Assembly: GCA_026874595.1 (NCBI GenBank)
Contig: CM049317.1
Coordinates: 14,562,882 to 14,626,881 of the forward strand
DNA: 64,000 bases
Origin: Sipunculus nudus
Taxonomy: Eukaryota > Annelida > Sipuncula > Golfingiida > Sipunculidae
Reading direction: 5' to 3'
Below are positions 39,011 through 50,475 of the stretch, one piece after another. The position numbers and the translations under genes were made by a program. The notes below the pieces were generated by a model, which saw only the letters and a program-made list of their open reading frames with translations, was not told the DNA's origin and ran no database searches. Position 1 is the first letter of the stretch, and each line of letters starts with the position of its first letter.

Positions 39011-40700
39011 AATGTTTTTATGAGACCATATCAGACCTAGGCTTAATCCAGCCCCTCTTCAGTCACCTGTATGTTGACCTTGTTGACCTTTCATCAGATT
39101 ATGCATGCTTGAGCGAAGCATACACTGGGGCAGCCAGGCAGCTAATGCCCAGCCACAGTTGATCCAGGTGTCCAACCCAACTCATCTAGTAGTTGTTTTG
39201 AAAAACAACATAACAATAAACAATAAAATAATAATTTTGTAATGGTTTTTTATAACAAATTAAAGAAAAATTAATAGAAAATGAATTTGTTAGTTGATGA
39301 GTAACAGAAAATTAACTTGCAGTTACTGATGATGTAAGAATCTTGTATGGATGGATAGAATGTCAATGTCAATGTTATTCCAAATAACACCATGCAATCA
39401 CCTATGGTATTTTTCAGTGAAATTTTAATGATAAAAAATAAATCATATTATTCATTACTAATCATTAGGGATCATATGATGGAAATTAATGATAGACAAA
39501 GATGCAGTTGATAATATTAATCTAGATTCCTACTGTGTCTAGTGTGTAGATTGATGTGAAAGTAGTCCAAAGTTAATATATTACATTTATTTTTTTTAAT
39601 ATAAATAAAAGCCATAAAACCAGGTACTTATGATCATTATTTAAATTTGTGAATTTTGTATATTCTGGATTCTCAACATCTTTGTTTGGCTAAAACTGAA
39701 AAAATACTAGACTTGGTGCTAATGCTTTGCTAATGTATTTTAATACGAATATGAATATGTACTGCATTAAAAAATTTTATTGCATAAGAATGGGAATTCA
39801 GGTAAAAATGAAAGTATTTGAATACCAGTGCAGATACTTTCAAAATGTATTCATGAATGCATTCATGAATATCTTCTATAATATTATTTCAATTATCATT
39901 TCAGTTATATTTTATTTTAAAAAATCATATGATTTTCCTATTATTTTTTTTTAATAAAAATTATATTGGCACAATATTTGTTATTAAATTTTAATAAATA
40001 GTTAAACTCTTTTATTATATGTGCTGCTTATAAGTTATATGGCCAAGTCGAAATCTGTGTGACAATAGCACTCCATTTGTTAATAAAATAAATGAAATCA
40101 ATCCTCTTCCCTGTCTCCAAAGATACTATCAAAATCATACATCAGCTAAACACCAACAACTCATAATAAAGCTTATATTTATTACCCACAAAACAAGAAT
40201 GTGCCTCTTTCCCAAATCAAATTTTTTATCATATATAAGAGCTGAGCGCCGTGACCCACAGGTCCCTTGTTTTAAAAGCTTTTAAAAAAATTAAATTTAT
40301 GATTTAAGTTATTCATCATACCAGGCAATGTTACAATCATGGATATTCGGTTCTCTGCGGCTATATAAAGACAACTGTACGTGGATTATAAAATATTGGT
40401 ATCCCTACTCAATTCAAGAATTTGCCATCAGTGAGATATATCTGTATTTTGATTTTGCATTCAGTATGCATCCGTAATAATTTTACATATGTTCCTGATA
40501 TCTTTTTTATAAAAAAAGTCAGCCGAAAAGCATTTTGTATTGGGAAAATAAATTCCAAAGTTATTTCAAGTAGGGACCACGTTTGTGTACAGGTGGCAGC
40601 ACTTGGTTTACCATTGGCAGATTGCCAGTGCCTTGATGTTGGCTATTAGCCAAGATGATGTCAGCTCTATAAATAGTTTTGGCACAGTGCCAGGACTGGA
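39011..40700. other. AT-rich intergenic sequence
   Basis: No convincing frame, RNA gene or element end. Very AT-rich around 39200-40320. Confidence 0.5.
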
Positions 40701-40718
40701 AGAAGTGCAGCCAGGTGT

Positions 40719-40938
40719 AGGTCAAGAGTTCATTCAGTGCAGTAGCTGCATTCTATTTATAGCTTTTGCAGACCGCTCACTGCATCATATTTGGCACCAA
40801 AGTTCAGCCTGAATCTATTTATAGCTTTGGCAGAATGCCAACTGTGTCAGATTATGCAACAGGTCAAGAGTTCACTCAGTGCAGTCAGGTACAGGTCAAA
40901 AGTTCACTCAGTCTAGCCAGGTGCAGGTCAAGAGCTCA
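40719..40938 (+). repeat. 32 bp tandem repeats with AGGTCA-nn-AGTTCA
   Basis: AGGTCAAGAGTTCA at 40719 and 40861, AGGTCAAAAGTTCA at 40893 and AGGTCAAGAGCTCA at 40925. The last three are exactly 32 bases apart, each followed by CTCAGT. The half-site arrangement is that of a DR2 nuclear-receptor site. There are two related blocks with CTATTTATAGCTTT in between. Confidence 0.7.
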
Positions 40939-41348
40939 CTCAGTGCAGTAGCTTGAGGCAGCAATTTGTCACAGGTCACTCGGGGGCAACTGCCTTACTC
41001 ACCTAAGCCTTGTCAGCCCAGTGCATCAAACTCTGGGGAAGTTTGACCTGTCTATGCGTCTTTGATGGTATTCTCATTTACAAGACAGGTGGTGCCACCT
41101 ACATTGACTTTGCAGTGTATGCGCCTGCTTATTTCTACAGAGGAATTTGATACATCAGCCTAAAATTGGGCATGTTTATACATATCGGGTAGCTTTATAG
41201 TGTACAAGACTGGTGGCGCCACCTACAATAATTTTTGCACAGTGTATGTCCCTGCGTATTTCACAGGAGGGGTTTGACATATCAGTCTGACATTGGGCAT
41301 ATTTATATATCTCTTCGTTGTATATAAGACTGTAGGTGCCAGCTACAA

Positions 41349-42262
41349 TCATTGTATCTGCCAAAACAGAGTTTTGCGGATACTATGTTTTCAGTCGGAA
41401 GCAGACGCTGCCACCATCGCCGCATATGTTTCCGGAGAACTCCTCCATAACCACTGGGCAGAATTTTTTAAAATTCGGAATTATGATCGGTCACATGTGA
41501 ACTGCTGCGCCCTCATTCTTGGTTGACCTCTGACCTTTCCTCTCTGCCAAGCGTCCATTTGTGCGTCTGTTTCCACACATAAACCCACATATCTCGGGAA
41601 CCGTCAGACCGATCAGGCTAAAAAGTATGCACAAATGTAGCCTTTTGATAGCTTTATAACATACACTAAAAATGGTAGCGCCACCTGCAACCATTTTTGC
41701 ACAGCGTCCACCTGTTCATCTGCCTTGGGATAAAATCACTCATAACTCAGCAGTGGTTTGACTTTTCCACCTGAAATTTTGCAGGTTTATACATCCTGGA
41801 CAGCTTTCTCGATTTTATGACAGGTGGCGCCACCTACATTCACGTTTACTCTGCAGACATCCAAGCTCATATCTCGGGAACCGTTTGACCGATTGGGCCA
41901 AAATTTTGCATGTGTATAGATCTCACATAGCTCTTCATCATAGGCAAAAGTTGTGGCGCCACCTGCAACCAGTCATGCACAGCGTCCATCTGTTCATCTG
42001 CCTTGGGATAAAATCACTCATATCTCAGCAGTGGTTTGACTTATTCACCTGAAATTTTGCAGGTTTATATATCCTGGACAATTTCCTCGATTTTATGGCA
42101 GGTGGCACCACCTACATTCATGTTTACACTGCAGACATCCATGCTAATATGCGACACACCTCACTCTATTCCCCTTGGCACTTAATCCATACCTCACTAC
42201 ACCCGTCCCACTCTGATTTCTGCGGATCCACATATTCGCTTGTCGACTACCCATATTCTAGT
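41349..42262 (+). mobile_element. Helitron-like element, family A, shorter copy
   Basis: The 5' end TCATTGTATCTGCC at 41349 and its hairpin match 1963. The body contains about two and a half units. The 3' end is TTCGCTTGTCGACTACC then CTAGT at 42258-42262. An exact palindrome is at 41823; DR1-type TGACCTCTGACCT is at 41524. Two further related palindrome units (41090-41240) sit just upstream. Confidence 0.75.
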
Positions 42263-42415
42263 TTTAAAATGTCCTAGTCTGAACTTGCAGGTCCGAAATG
42301 TCTATTTTGCTATAATAATAATGACTAAGGTAGATATGCAGGACTTAAGAGGATCAATATTAAATTTTAAAAATAAACACAGTTGCACAGGTTCGCATTA
42401 GGCCTGTAGGCCTTG
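42263..42415 (+). repeat. Segment shared with 55555-55680 and 56225-56303 (reverse)
   Basis: The sequence after the CTAGT of the Helitron A copy (TTTTAAAATGTCCTAGTC and on to GCATTAGGCCTGTAGGCC) is found again, on the other strand, beside the Helitron A copy at 56304. There it is interrupted by about 540 bases. Confidence 0.65.
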
Positions 42416-43709
42416 TTTTTTTTTTTTGGGGGGGGGGCATTTTGATGATTTGTATGTTATTTCGACCTAGCATGACGAGTTCACCATGAAGGTCCAAATT
42501 AATTTGTACAAATTTGGCTGGTTTTTTTTTCCAATTTTCTTATAACTTACATGTCTTTTATTCGATATATAGAGAGATTATCTTACTGGGCCCCGTTTAA
42601 GGAATTCCCTGCATTGTTAATTGGACAATTTAACCAATCAAACGATTGTAAAATCTTTTATGGTCTTTTCACGCAGGTTAAAAAGGAAGCAAAAAAACGA
42701 TCGTTGCTCTCGCAACGTCAGAACGTCATCAAGATTCTGACCAATCCTTGTGGGGAAAATGATAAAATATAATCAAAATGAATTCACTGTCCTTGTTTTG
42801 TATAAAGATTGTTCACCCCCGCATGAATTCACCAAGATACCAACATACGTAAAAGACCTTAAACCACCAAAATGCCTCTTGCGCATTTCTCAATGTTCAT
42901 ACAATGGTCACATCAAAATAACAAGTGTTGCACTATCCTGAACTTCAGGTCTACCTCAATTTCGACTTCTTCTTTGTATGAACCAATGGTGATTAAATCT
43001 GGTGTTTATATGACCTGATCATATATTTAAAGAGAATACACCCTATCTTTCACCCAGACCTGTGTATAAGATGACAGATGTGAGTGTAAGTAAAATATAA
43101 GTATCTATTATAAACATATAGCGTGGTGGTGGAGGAGGCGCCTTAGCCGCTGTGTCACACGTTCAAATTAAGTATTAGGACTAATTATACTTCAAAGTTC
43201 AAATATGAAAGAATAATATATGCCTGTACTGTTTTATATTTGCCTGTACTGTTAATGCGATATAAACATCTTCAGGTTTTCATTAGCAAGCAGGTATTTT
43301 TTGCATTAGTGTGGGGTGAAAAAAACTGTCCTTTCAGTGAATTCCATGATATATTTGTTTTGTCTACAAAACTTAAACAACAAAGAAAATTTACCATATA
43401 TTTTGTCATTAGCTACTTTTTAGAGGGAAGGCAAATTCTATGACCGCCCCGCGTGGCACTTATGCAAAGTACGCTACTGGGTGTACCACAGTGCGATCAG
43501 AGAACTTTGCGAGTATATTAAACTAGTGTGCAACCAGTAAAAAGCACCGAATTACTCTTGATACGGGATTCAATACATTCTGTAGGAATGTCTCTTTCGA
43601 AAAATGCAGTAAAAAATCACCCAGCATTTTGAGAGCCCTACACACCGTTATGATTAATTAAACTCCCATATTTTCTTTCAAGGGAAATGTGTGAACAGCT
43701 TAATGAAAT
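42416..43709. other. Intergenic sequence
   Basis: T/G tract at 42420-42440, then short frames without homology. A tRNA-like GTTCAAATTA with upstream GTGGTGGAGGAGGC at 43120-43175 is too degenerate to call. Confidence 0.45.
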
Positions 43710-44297
43710 TAGGGCTGGCAGGTTTCTACCCTGTACGGTAATTACCCAGGTAATTACTGGGTATCGGTAAAAAAATACTTTCTATCATGGGTAGAAATGG
43801 TGGATAGGGGAGAAACTCTCAAGGGAATTTAAAAAATATATAAAATCATTTTTAATGGCATGAAAGATAAATAAAAGTATCACTGATATAAAGGTAACAT
43901 GTTAGTACTTTTTAAAGTTAATCAAACCATCATCAGGGCTTGTCAAGCTTAGCTGGGCACAAGGAAACCTGAATTCAGTCATGTATCACACCCTTCACCC
44001 TGCATGCTTCATGGTTTCTGAAACCCTCCAAGAGATATGTGTTGGTCTTCCTAATTATTCACTTGGGCACAAATTAATGATTAAATCAATATAAATGACA
44101 TGCATTACTTTATATTGGAAACCCTGCTAAGGCTGTCATAGGTTTTAGGAACCCTACTGGGGACATTTTTTTCTTAGGGAGTTATAGTTGAACTTAAATG
44201 CCTCAATGAGCTGTTGCATAACATCATATTTCAGAATGTTCTATATATATCCATCACTAAAGTAATAGACATATACTGAGCCATATGTTCTTAACAA

Positions 44298-44585
44298 GTG
44301 TTAAATCTCCATAATACAGTAAAAGTCTTGTACAAGGGAGGAAGACCTAAAGACCCTATATGGGAACACTTTATGTCTATCAAGATGGGTGGAAAAGAAT
44401 ATGGCAAATGTAAGCTATGTGGTAATGAACAACTTGCCAAAGCTAACAGTCTAAAAATACATCATGCCAAATGTGCCTCTGTAAATCAACCATGTACCAG
44501 CTCGTCCACTGATCAGTCCAGTAGATCTGGACTACATAAGAACCTGATGTTCGAACAAACAGGAGAGTTACCTAAATCATCATGA
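44298..44585 (+). CDS. BED-type zinc finger ORF inside a hAT-like mini-element
   Basis: The open frame ends at TGA 44583-44585 and has no upstream in-frame ATG. It may be an exon starting after the acceptor-like acag at 44316-44319. It encodes GRPKDPIWEHFMSIKMGG, then CKLCGNEQLAKANSLKIHHAKC: the W..F, Cx2C and Hx3C pattern of BED zinc fingers, the DNA-binding domain at the N-terminus of hAT transposases. The transposase catalytic core and dimerisation domain are absent. An AATAAA lies at 44640-44645. The flanking ends at 43710 and 44998 carry hAT-like inverted termini. Either a decayed transposase fragment or a BED-only DNA-binding peptide. Confidence 0.6.
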   Translation: MLNLHNTVKVLYKGGRPKDPIWEHFMSIKMGGKEYGKCKLCGNEQLAKANSLKIHHAKCASVNQPCTSSSTDQSSRSGLHKNLMFEQTGELPKSS

Positions 44586-44639
44586 TTATATTACACAGAT
44601 CTGTACATTTATAATTAGTGAATTAAGATTTTAGGATTC

Positions 44640-44645
44640 AATAAA
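44640..44645 (+). terminator. Poly(A) signal after the BED zinc finger frame
   Basis: AATAAA 55 bases after the TGA of the BED frame; consistent with a transcript ending inside the mini-element. Confidence 0.3.
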
Positions 44646-45297
44646 GAATCAGAGAAATAATTGTTGTACATACATGTGGACACACCAATGAAATTATTTG
44701 GCATGCATAACACTTGTGTTAAAAAACTTCATTTTTTGGTTCAAATTGTAGTTTTTTTATGTTTTTAATCAAATGTTTTTTTCATCTTATTTGCTGACTG
44801 GTTATACTTTCATTATTTCTGTATCCACTAAACTTTGCCACTTTCACATATGTCAGTCAGGCCAGCTGAGGTTTCTACCCATTTCTACCTAATTCCTACC
44901 ATTACTACCTGGTAGAAAGGTATTTCTACCATTTTTACCCTAGTTTCTACCCATAGTAGGGTACAAATAGCTTTCTACCGGATAGAAACCCAACCCTGGT
45001 AGGAATTCGCAAAAATGTCCACAAACATGACAAGGCCACTAAGAGAGTCAGTAATTGAATGTGTAGGCACGATCTATGAGAAATGGCAAAACACGTAATT
45101 TCTTTCCTGAACATAATTCCACGTTTGTCATTAATCAGTCAAACAAAAGCGGTAAAGTTTTAGTTTCAGGTTGCACAAATTATAACTTCAATTTTATTAT
45201 TATTTTTCTTTTATTCTTATGGTTTTCCGGGTGTGTATTACATTAGTTATTCTGGTCCCGATCCCTATTCCAGTCATAACCCGAGCTGGCCCTTTTT

Positions 45298-45920
45298 AGC
45301 TCAGCTGACTATAAGTCATCTGAGCTATAGTCGTGGTCCTTTGTCCATCGTCCGTACGTCCGTAAAGAGGGCACGTATTGAAACCGTTGGACCTATGAAT
45401 CCAAAATTGTGCATACAGTTAGATGTCCCCAACATTTCCTAACACACCGAAAACAGGGTCACTAGGACTTCGTTCCTTTGAAATATTAAGGAAAAACCTT
45501 TTTCGCTAAAAAAAAAAAAGCCATTGTTACTCTGCAAGGCGGCCTAATATCGAAACCACTGGTCTGTTTTTGATTATATTTAGTATTCATATTCTTCTAT
45601 ACATTTTCTATTAACATACCAAAAATTAGGTCAGTATTGAGTATTTTTTTAAGTCATTGGTCCAAATATAATACAATTTTTAAAAAATCAGGAAATAATT
45701 TACTCACTTAACATGAAAATTGCTGAAGCTGGAGACTTTTTTACAGGGATATAAATTTATTAAATCAAGATTTAATTGTTAAAACAAAATTAGAACTGAA
45801 TTTTGCAAATTTTTTAAGTTATTAGCATGACTAAAATATCAATACCTTTAATTTTGTCCAACTTTGGCTACGGCCCTGTAAGCACTGTTGATTAAATTTT
45901 CACAGTATATATGTCAAGGT
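45298..45920 (+). repeat. AGCTCAGCTGACT-headed repeat, single unit
   Basis: Head hairpin AGCTCAGCTGACT (45298-45310) with AGTCATCTGAGCT (45314-45326), then one unit with CATACAGTTAGATGTCCCC and the same later blocks as 37610-39010. Ends against the GGTAGAAAC array. Confidence 0.65.
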
Positions 45921-45934
45921 GGAGATTGCGATTT

Positions 45935-46335
45935 GGTAGAATTGTAGTTTCTACCAGTAGAAACTACGATCAGAGTCTCTGCTGGTAGAAACCACAATCG
46001 GAGTTTCTACCTGAATCGGATTTTCTACAGGTAGAAACTCCGATCCTACTAGTAGAGACTTCGATCATGGTTTCTACCAGTAGGAACTCCGATCCTACTG
46101 GTAGGAACTTCAATTCTACTGATACTATACTGGTAGAGACTCCAATCACAGTTCCTACCTGAAGAAACTGCGATCCTACTGGTAGGAACTTCAATTCTAC
46201 TGATGGGCCAACCAGTAGAAGCTGCGATCCTACCAGGCCAGTAGAAACTGCGATCTTACTGGTAGGAACTTCAATTAATGATAATTAAGCCAACCAGCAG
46301 AAACTGCGATCCTAATGGTAGGAACTTCAGTTCTA
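45935..46335. repeat. Array of GGTAGAAAC / GTTTCTACC words in both orientations
   Basis: About 18 copies of a degenerate 8-10 base word (GTAGAAAC, GTAGGAAC and complements), often next to a GATC (for example ACTCCGATC), in alternating orientation. No coding potential survives; the 74-codon frame on the - strand is a by-product of the repeats. The word is shared with the termini of the hAT-like element at 43710-44998. Confidence 0.75.
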
Positions 46336-46734
46336 TAGATAAGAACTCTATATGTGCAAATCCCGAAATAAGTTTCTGTGGTTGTTAAATAATATTTTAT
46401 ATTTATTTAAATATTAAATATGTGAATTTTCTTTAAAAATTGTGACTTTATTTCTTATGCCTTTCCCCCCTTTAAAAACCTGTAAATTTATTTCCTATTT
46501 ATTTTTCAGTATGTCACAGGCAAGGAACCATTGTGTTGTAAAATATATTACCCTTGATATTTGTTCTTCAAACAAAATAATTCACTAAATGGGAAAGATA
46601 ACAGGCAAGTATTGATTAAGTGTGAAATGTTTACCTTTAAAGTTTTACCTTTAATGTATGTTCTTGTAACAAAACAAATCACAAGGTGTGAAAGCTGTCA
46701 CCGTTAAGATGTTAATTAGTTTTGTGTAATGATC

Positions 46735-46868
46735 AATCGCAGTTTCAACTGGTAGAAACCACGATCAGAATCTCTACCAGTAGGATAGGAGTTTGTACTG
46801 GTAGAAACTCTGATCATGGTTTCCACCAGCAGAGACTCCGATCATAGTTTCTCCCAGTAGAAACTCAG
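46735..46868. repeat. Second block of the GGTAGAAAC / GTTTCTACC array
   Basis: About eight more copies of the word in 45935-46335, in both orientations and again with CGATC/TGATC neighbours. It is separated from the first block by about 400 bases of AT-rich sequence. Confidence 0.7.
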
Positions 46869-46974
46869 TGGTGTATTGCTATATGAAAGTGTGAATGTTC
46901 ATCATGTTAGTAATTCTTTACTTCAGGAGAGTAAAAAATTCACCAGGTGTGAAATTGACTATTGATTGATTAGC

Positions 46975-47879
46975 ATGTGTATTGATCTCAAATAGCTCTT
47001 TATCATACGCAAAACTGGTGGCGCCACCTGCAACCATTTTTGCACAGCGTCCCTCTGTTTGTCTCCCGTGGGCTAAAATCACTCATATCTCTGTAGTGGT
47101 TTGGCATAACTGCCTAAAATTTTGCAGGTTTATACATCCTGGACAGGTTTCTTGATTTTATAACAGGTGGCGCCACCTACATTCTAGTGTACTCTGCAGA
47201 CATCCAAGCTCATATCACGGGAACCGTTTGACCGATTTGGCCAAAATTTTGCATGTGTATAGATCTCACATGGCTCTTTATCATACACAAACTAGAGGGC
47301 CACCTGCAACCATTTTTGCACAGCATCTGTCTGTCTGCCGTGGGCTAAAATCACTCATATCTCTGTAGTGTTTTGGCTTGTCTGCCTAAACATTTTGCGT
47401 GTTTACACATCTTGGATAGCTTTCTCGATTTTTTTTTGGCAAGTGGCGTCACCTACATTTATGTTAACGCTGCAGACATTCAGGCTTATATCTCAAGACT
47501 TGTTGGACATATCCCCCTGAAATTTTGCTTGTGTATAGATCTCACATAGCTCTTAATCATACACAAAATTGGTGGCGCCACCTGCTACTATTTTTGCACA
47601 AGTCCTTCTGTTTGTCTGCTGTGGGATAAAATCACTCATATACATGTAGTGGTTTGACTTTGCTGCCTAAAAGGTGCATATGTATACAACTTGGACAGCT
47701 TTCTGGATTTGTGGTAGGTGGCGCAACCTACATACACATTTTGGCTGCAGAAATCCATGCTTATATGCAACACACCTCACTCTATTTCCCCTTGCCACTC
47801 AATCCATGCCTTACTTCACCAGTTCCACTCTGATATTGACGGATATACGTGGCAGCTTGTCGACTACCCGTATTCCAGT
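46975..47879 (+). mobile_element. Helitron-like element, family A, 5'-truncated copy
   Basis: Begins inside a unit, has exact palindromes at 47017, 47166 and 47571, and ends GCTTGTCGACTACCCGTATT then CCAGT at 47875-47879, one base off CTAGT. No 5' terminus. Confidence 0.7.
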
Positions 47880-48084
47880 TTAATATATGAATTCGAAGGT
47901 GGAATATTTACTTAGGAAAATCAGTTAGCTCTGAATGATATGATGATATCTGGTTGATTGTTCAGCTTCTGTTCTGCGTATTCGCACAACTTAATATGAA
48001 CACATATCTGTGTTCGATTATATATGAATAATCATGTTGGCTCTTTGATTATGAAGAGACGAAACAAGAATGCACAGAAAAGTA

Positions 48085-48175
48085 CGTTCATTTCCTCATC
48101 TGGATCGAACCCATTATCTTTCCATTTCAGGTCGGCTGCTCTGCTACGGGTCTGCAGAGATCCCCAACATTTCTG
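48085..48175 (-). repeat. Possible tRNA-derived SINE fragment
   Basis: On the - strand GGGTTCGATCCA (48112-48101) is a good Pol III box B. An upstream TAGCAGAGCAGCCG could be a decayed box A. The tRNA cloverleaf does not close, so it is not a functional tRNA. Confidence 0.3.
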
Positions 48176-48199
48176 CGTATCCCGTTTCTGCGTTTTCAT

Positions 48200-48202
<3 letters not shown>

Positions 48203-48254
<52 letters not shown>
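48203..48254. repeat. (TA)n microsatellite
   Basis: Uninterrupted AT dinucleotides. The IYIYIY frames on both strands here are artefacts. Confidence 0.97.
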
Positions 48255-48256
<2 letters not shown>

Positions 48257-48559
48257 CAAGGACGCTCTTTTTCCCATGTCCGTGTTGTAAACAAACCCAG
48301 ACGACATCTGGTAATATGTTGCACATGACCTTACCAAGGTCAACTTGTAACATCCAGCTTGTTGGCCACGTCTGATAAATGAGAGTTTTACAGTAGAGTT
48401 TTTCCTTATTATTCCTCTAATAGAAATGTAGGCTAATACTATGGGTATAAAGCAGATTTTATGGAATGTACTGTGTAGATATTGAGATATATTGTATGAG
48501 CAATATTACGTATAAAGGACACGTCGGGTTATATATTCAATGCATTGATGCATGGTGAT

Positions 48560-49509
48560 GCTTGTATTTACTATACAGGTGATATAAATGTTGTGAATAA
48601 TGTTGTTAGTCTTGTGATAACTTTTTTGTTCGTAATCATTAAAGTTTATCTATCTCTAACGTGCAGAGGGTGTATTAATATCACTATAATATGACTGCAG
48701 AGATTCACGTGGTATAGACCTATAAGTCAGGAACGGTTAATGTTTTTGTTTGTTCATGTACTATATGTATGGCCTTGTGTATAAGGCGTAATGTTCTGGT
48801 GAAGTAGGTGTCCTGTAAGGGATGTAACTTGGGGAAAGTACTGGCCAGTTAAGGGTAACACCCGGCCCTATGTTATAGTCCAGCTTTATGGCATTGCAGG
48901 TATACCACCGAAACAGTAAAGCCAGGTTCATATATAGGAACAAGCGGCTATCCTCTGTGATAATTATCGCAGGGAAGAACCCATGAAAGTGGTTAGTACA
49001 GTATTCAGAGTTGTCTTGTGTTAGATGAATATGTTGTGTTTAATGATACCATTATTCTTGTAATCTTTATTTGTGTTCATTAGTCATACCAACATTTGTT
49101 GTAAAGATTGGTTGTAACTATTGTAATCTTACCAAACTTTAATATGTAACAGTTCCGCACGGACATTTATGTTCAAAGGGTCCAAAAAGATCACTAACAC
49201 GCTACATGTACTTGTCCATAAGTCGAGGTGATTGTCATTCAATTTATTATGCTGTTTTCTGAATACAGACAATATTTCATGATATGTCAAAATGAAATCA
49301 CAAGTATTTTTAATTACTAAGGTTAAACAAAGCTTATTATATGTTCAGTCTGTCTAATAATACTTTTTATTTGATTTGATTTGTCATAATGATTCGACAG
49401 GAACGCTGAATTAAGTTTCTGTACTTTTGTTACTGGGTTTTTATTTTTGTTCATACACAAGTTGTCGTAATAAAATGAGTCAAACCAATGAAGGTGTTGT
49501 CATCTAACC

Positions 49510-49514
<5 letters not shown>
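48560..49514 (+). repeat. Left arm of a large inverted repeat
   Basis: Diverged mirror of 49563-50475. Matching landmarks include GAATAATGTTGTTAGTCTTG (48596-48615) against its complement near 50435, GTGTATTAATATCAC (near 48670) against 50350, and GACAGGAACGCTG...AAGTTTCTG (near 49400) against 49660. The arms are about 0.95 kb with many substitutions and small indels. Confidence 0.8.

Positions 49515-49562
<48 letters not shown>
49515..49562. repeat. (TA)n microsatellite at the centre of the large inverted repeat
   Basis: Uninterrupted AT dinucleotides at the symmetry axis of 48560-50475. Confidence 0.97.
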
Positions 49563-49565
<3 letters not shown>

Positions 49566-50475
49566 GGTTCGAGGACAACACAACACCTATATTGGTTTCA
49601 CTTCTTTTATTGGGAAAAATGACCATAAACAAAAACTGTAATAAAAAGTGCAGAAACTTAATTAAACGTTGTTGTTGAACTAATATGACAAATCAATCCA
49701 AAGTGTATTAGATAGACGAAACATATAATCCCTTTTATTTAATCTTGGTAATTAAACATACATGTGATTTCTTTTGTTTGACAGTCTATACTATATTGTC
49801 AGACACACTATAAAATATGTATTGAGTTCAGAAAATAGCATAACATATTGAATGACAGTCATCTTACTCCTGTACAAATACATGCAGTGTTTAACTATCT
49901 GTTTGAACCCATTGGAATATTAGTGTTAGTACTGAACAGTCACATTGAAATTTGGTAATACAACTCTTTACAACTTCTTTATGGTCAATGAACACAAATA
50001 GTGATAAAGAGAAGGAATGATATAATAAGATCCTAGGTATTTATCTAATTCAAAACAACGCTATATAATACTACCACTTTCATCGGTTCTTCCTTGCAGT
50101 AATATATGTCACAGAGGATCGCCGCTAACACCAATGTGTCATTCAATCTGGCTTCTGTTTCGGTGGTATAAATGCAATGCCATAATGCTGGTCAGGTGCG
50201 TGTAACACTTAACTGGCCAGCGCTTTCCTCAAGTAATAAACTTTACTGGGCACCGACTATATCAGAAAAAAATTAGCCTTTTACACTACTTATAAAATAA
50301 ACAAAAGCATTAATCAAAGACCTACTTGGTGAATTCCTGTAGTCATATAGTGATATTAATACACCCTCTGCACGCTAGAGATATATTGACTCTAATCATT
50401 ACGAATATAGAAGTTATCACAAGACCAACAACATTATTCACAACCTGTTATTATACCGGTATGGTCAATATAAGC
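49563..50475 (-). repeat. Right arm of a large inverted repeat
   Basis: Reverse-complement partner of 48560-49514. The two arms are separated only by the (TA)n tract at 49515-49562. Beyond 50475 the similarity fades. Confidence 0.8.

Larger units (their letters stand above)
43710..44998 (+). mobile_element. hAT-like non-autonomous element with BED zinc finger
   Basis: The left end starts TAGGGCTGGCAGGTTTCTACC; the right end, read on the - strand, starts CAGGGTTGGGTTTCTA. These are imperfect inverted termini of hAT style. Inside the right end, TTTCTACC and GGTAGAAA words recur at 44870-44990, like subterminal transposase-binding repeats. The flanking 8 bases (AATGAAAT and GTAGGAAT) do not form a clean target duplication, so the boundaries are approximate. 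Confidence 0.5.

Noticed and set aside
43095-43180. tRNA-like boxes
   Set aside because: The box B is imperfect and no acceptor or anticodon stem forms.
45935-46335. CRISPR-like look of the repeated word array
   Set aside because: Copies alternate in orientation, are degenerate and irregularly spaced, and the host is clearly an animal.
48032-48375. 100-codon frames on both strands around 48.2 kb
   Set aside because: They run through the (TA)n tract and give IYIYIY; open length comes from the microsatellite.
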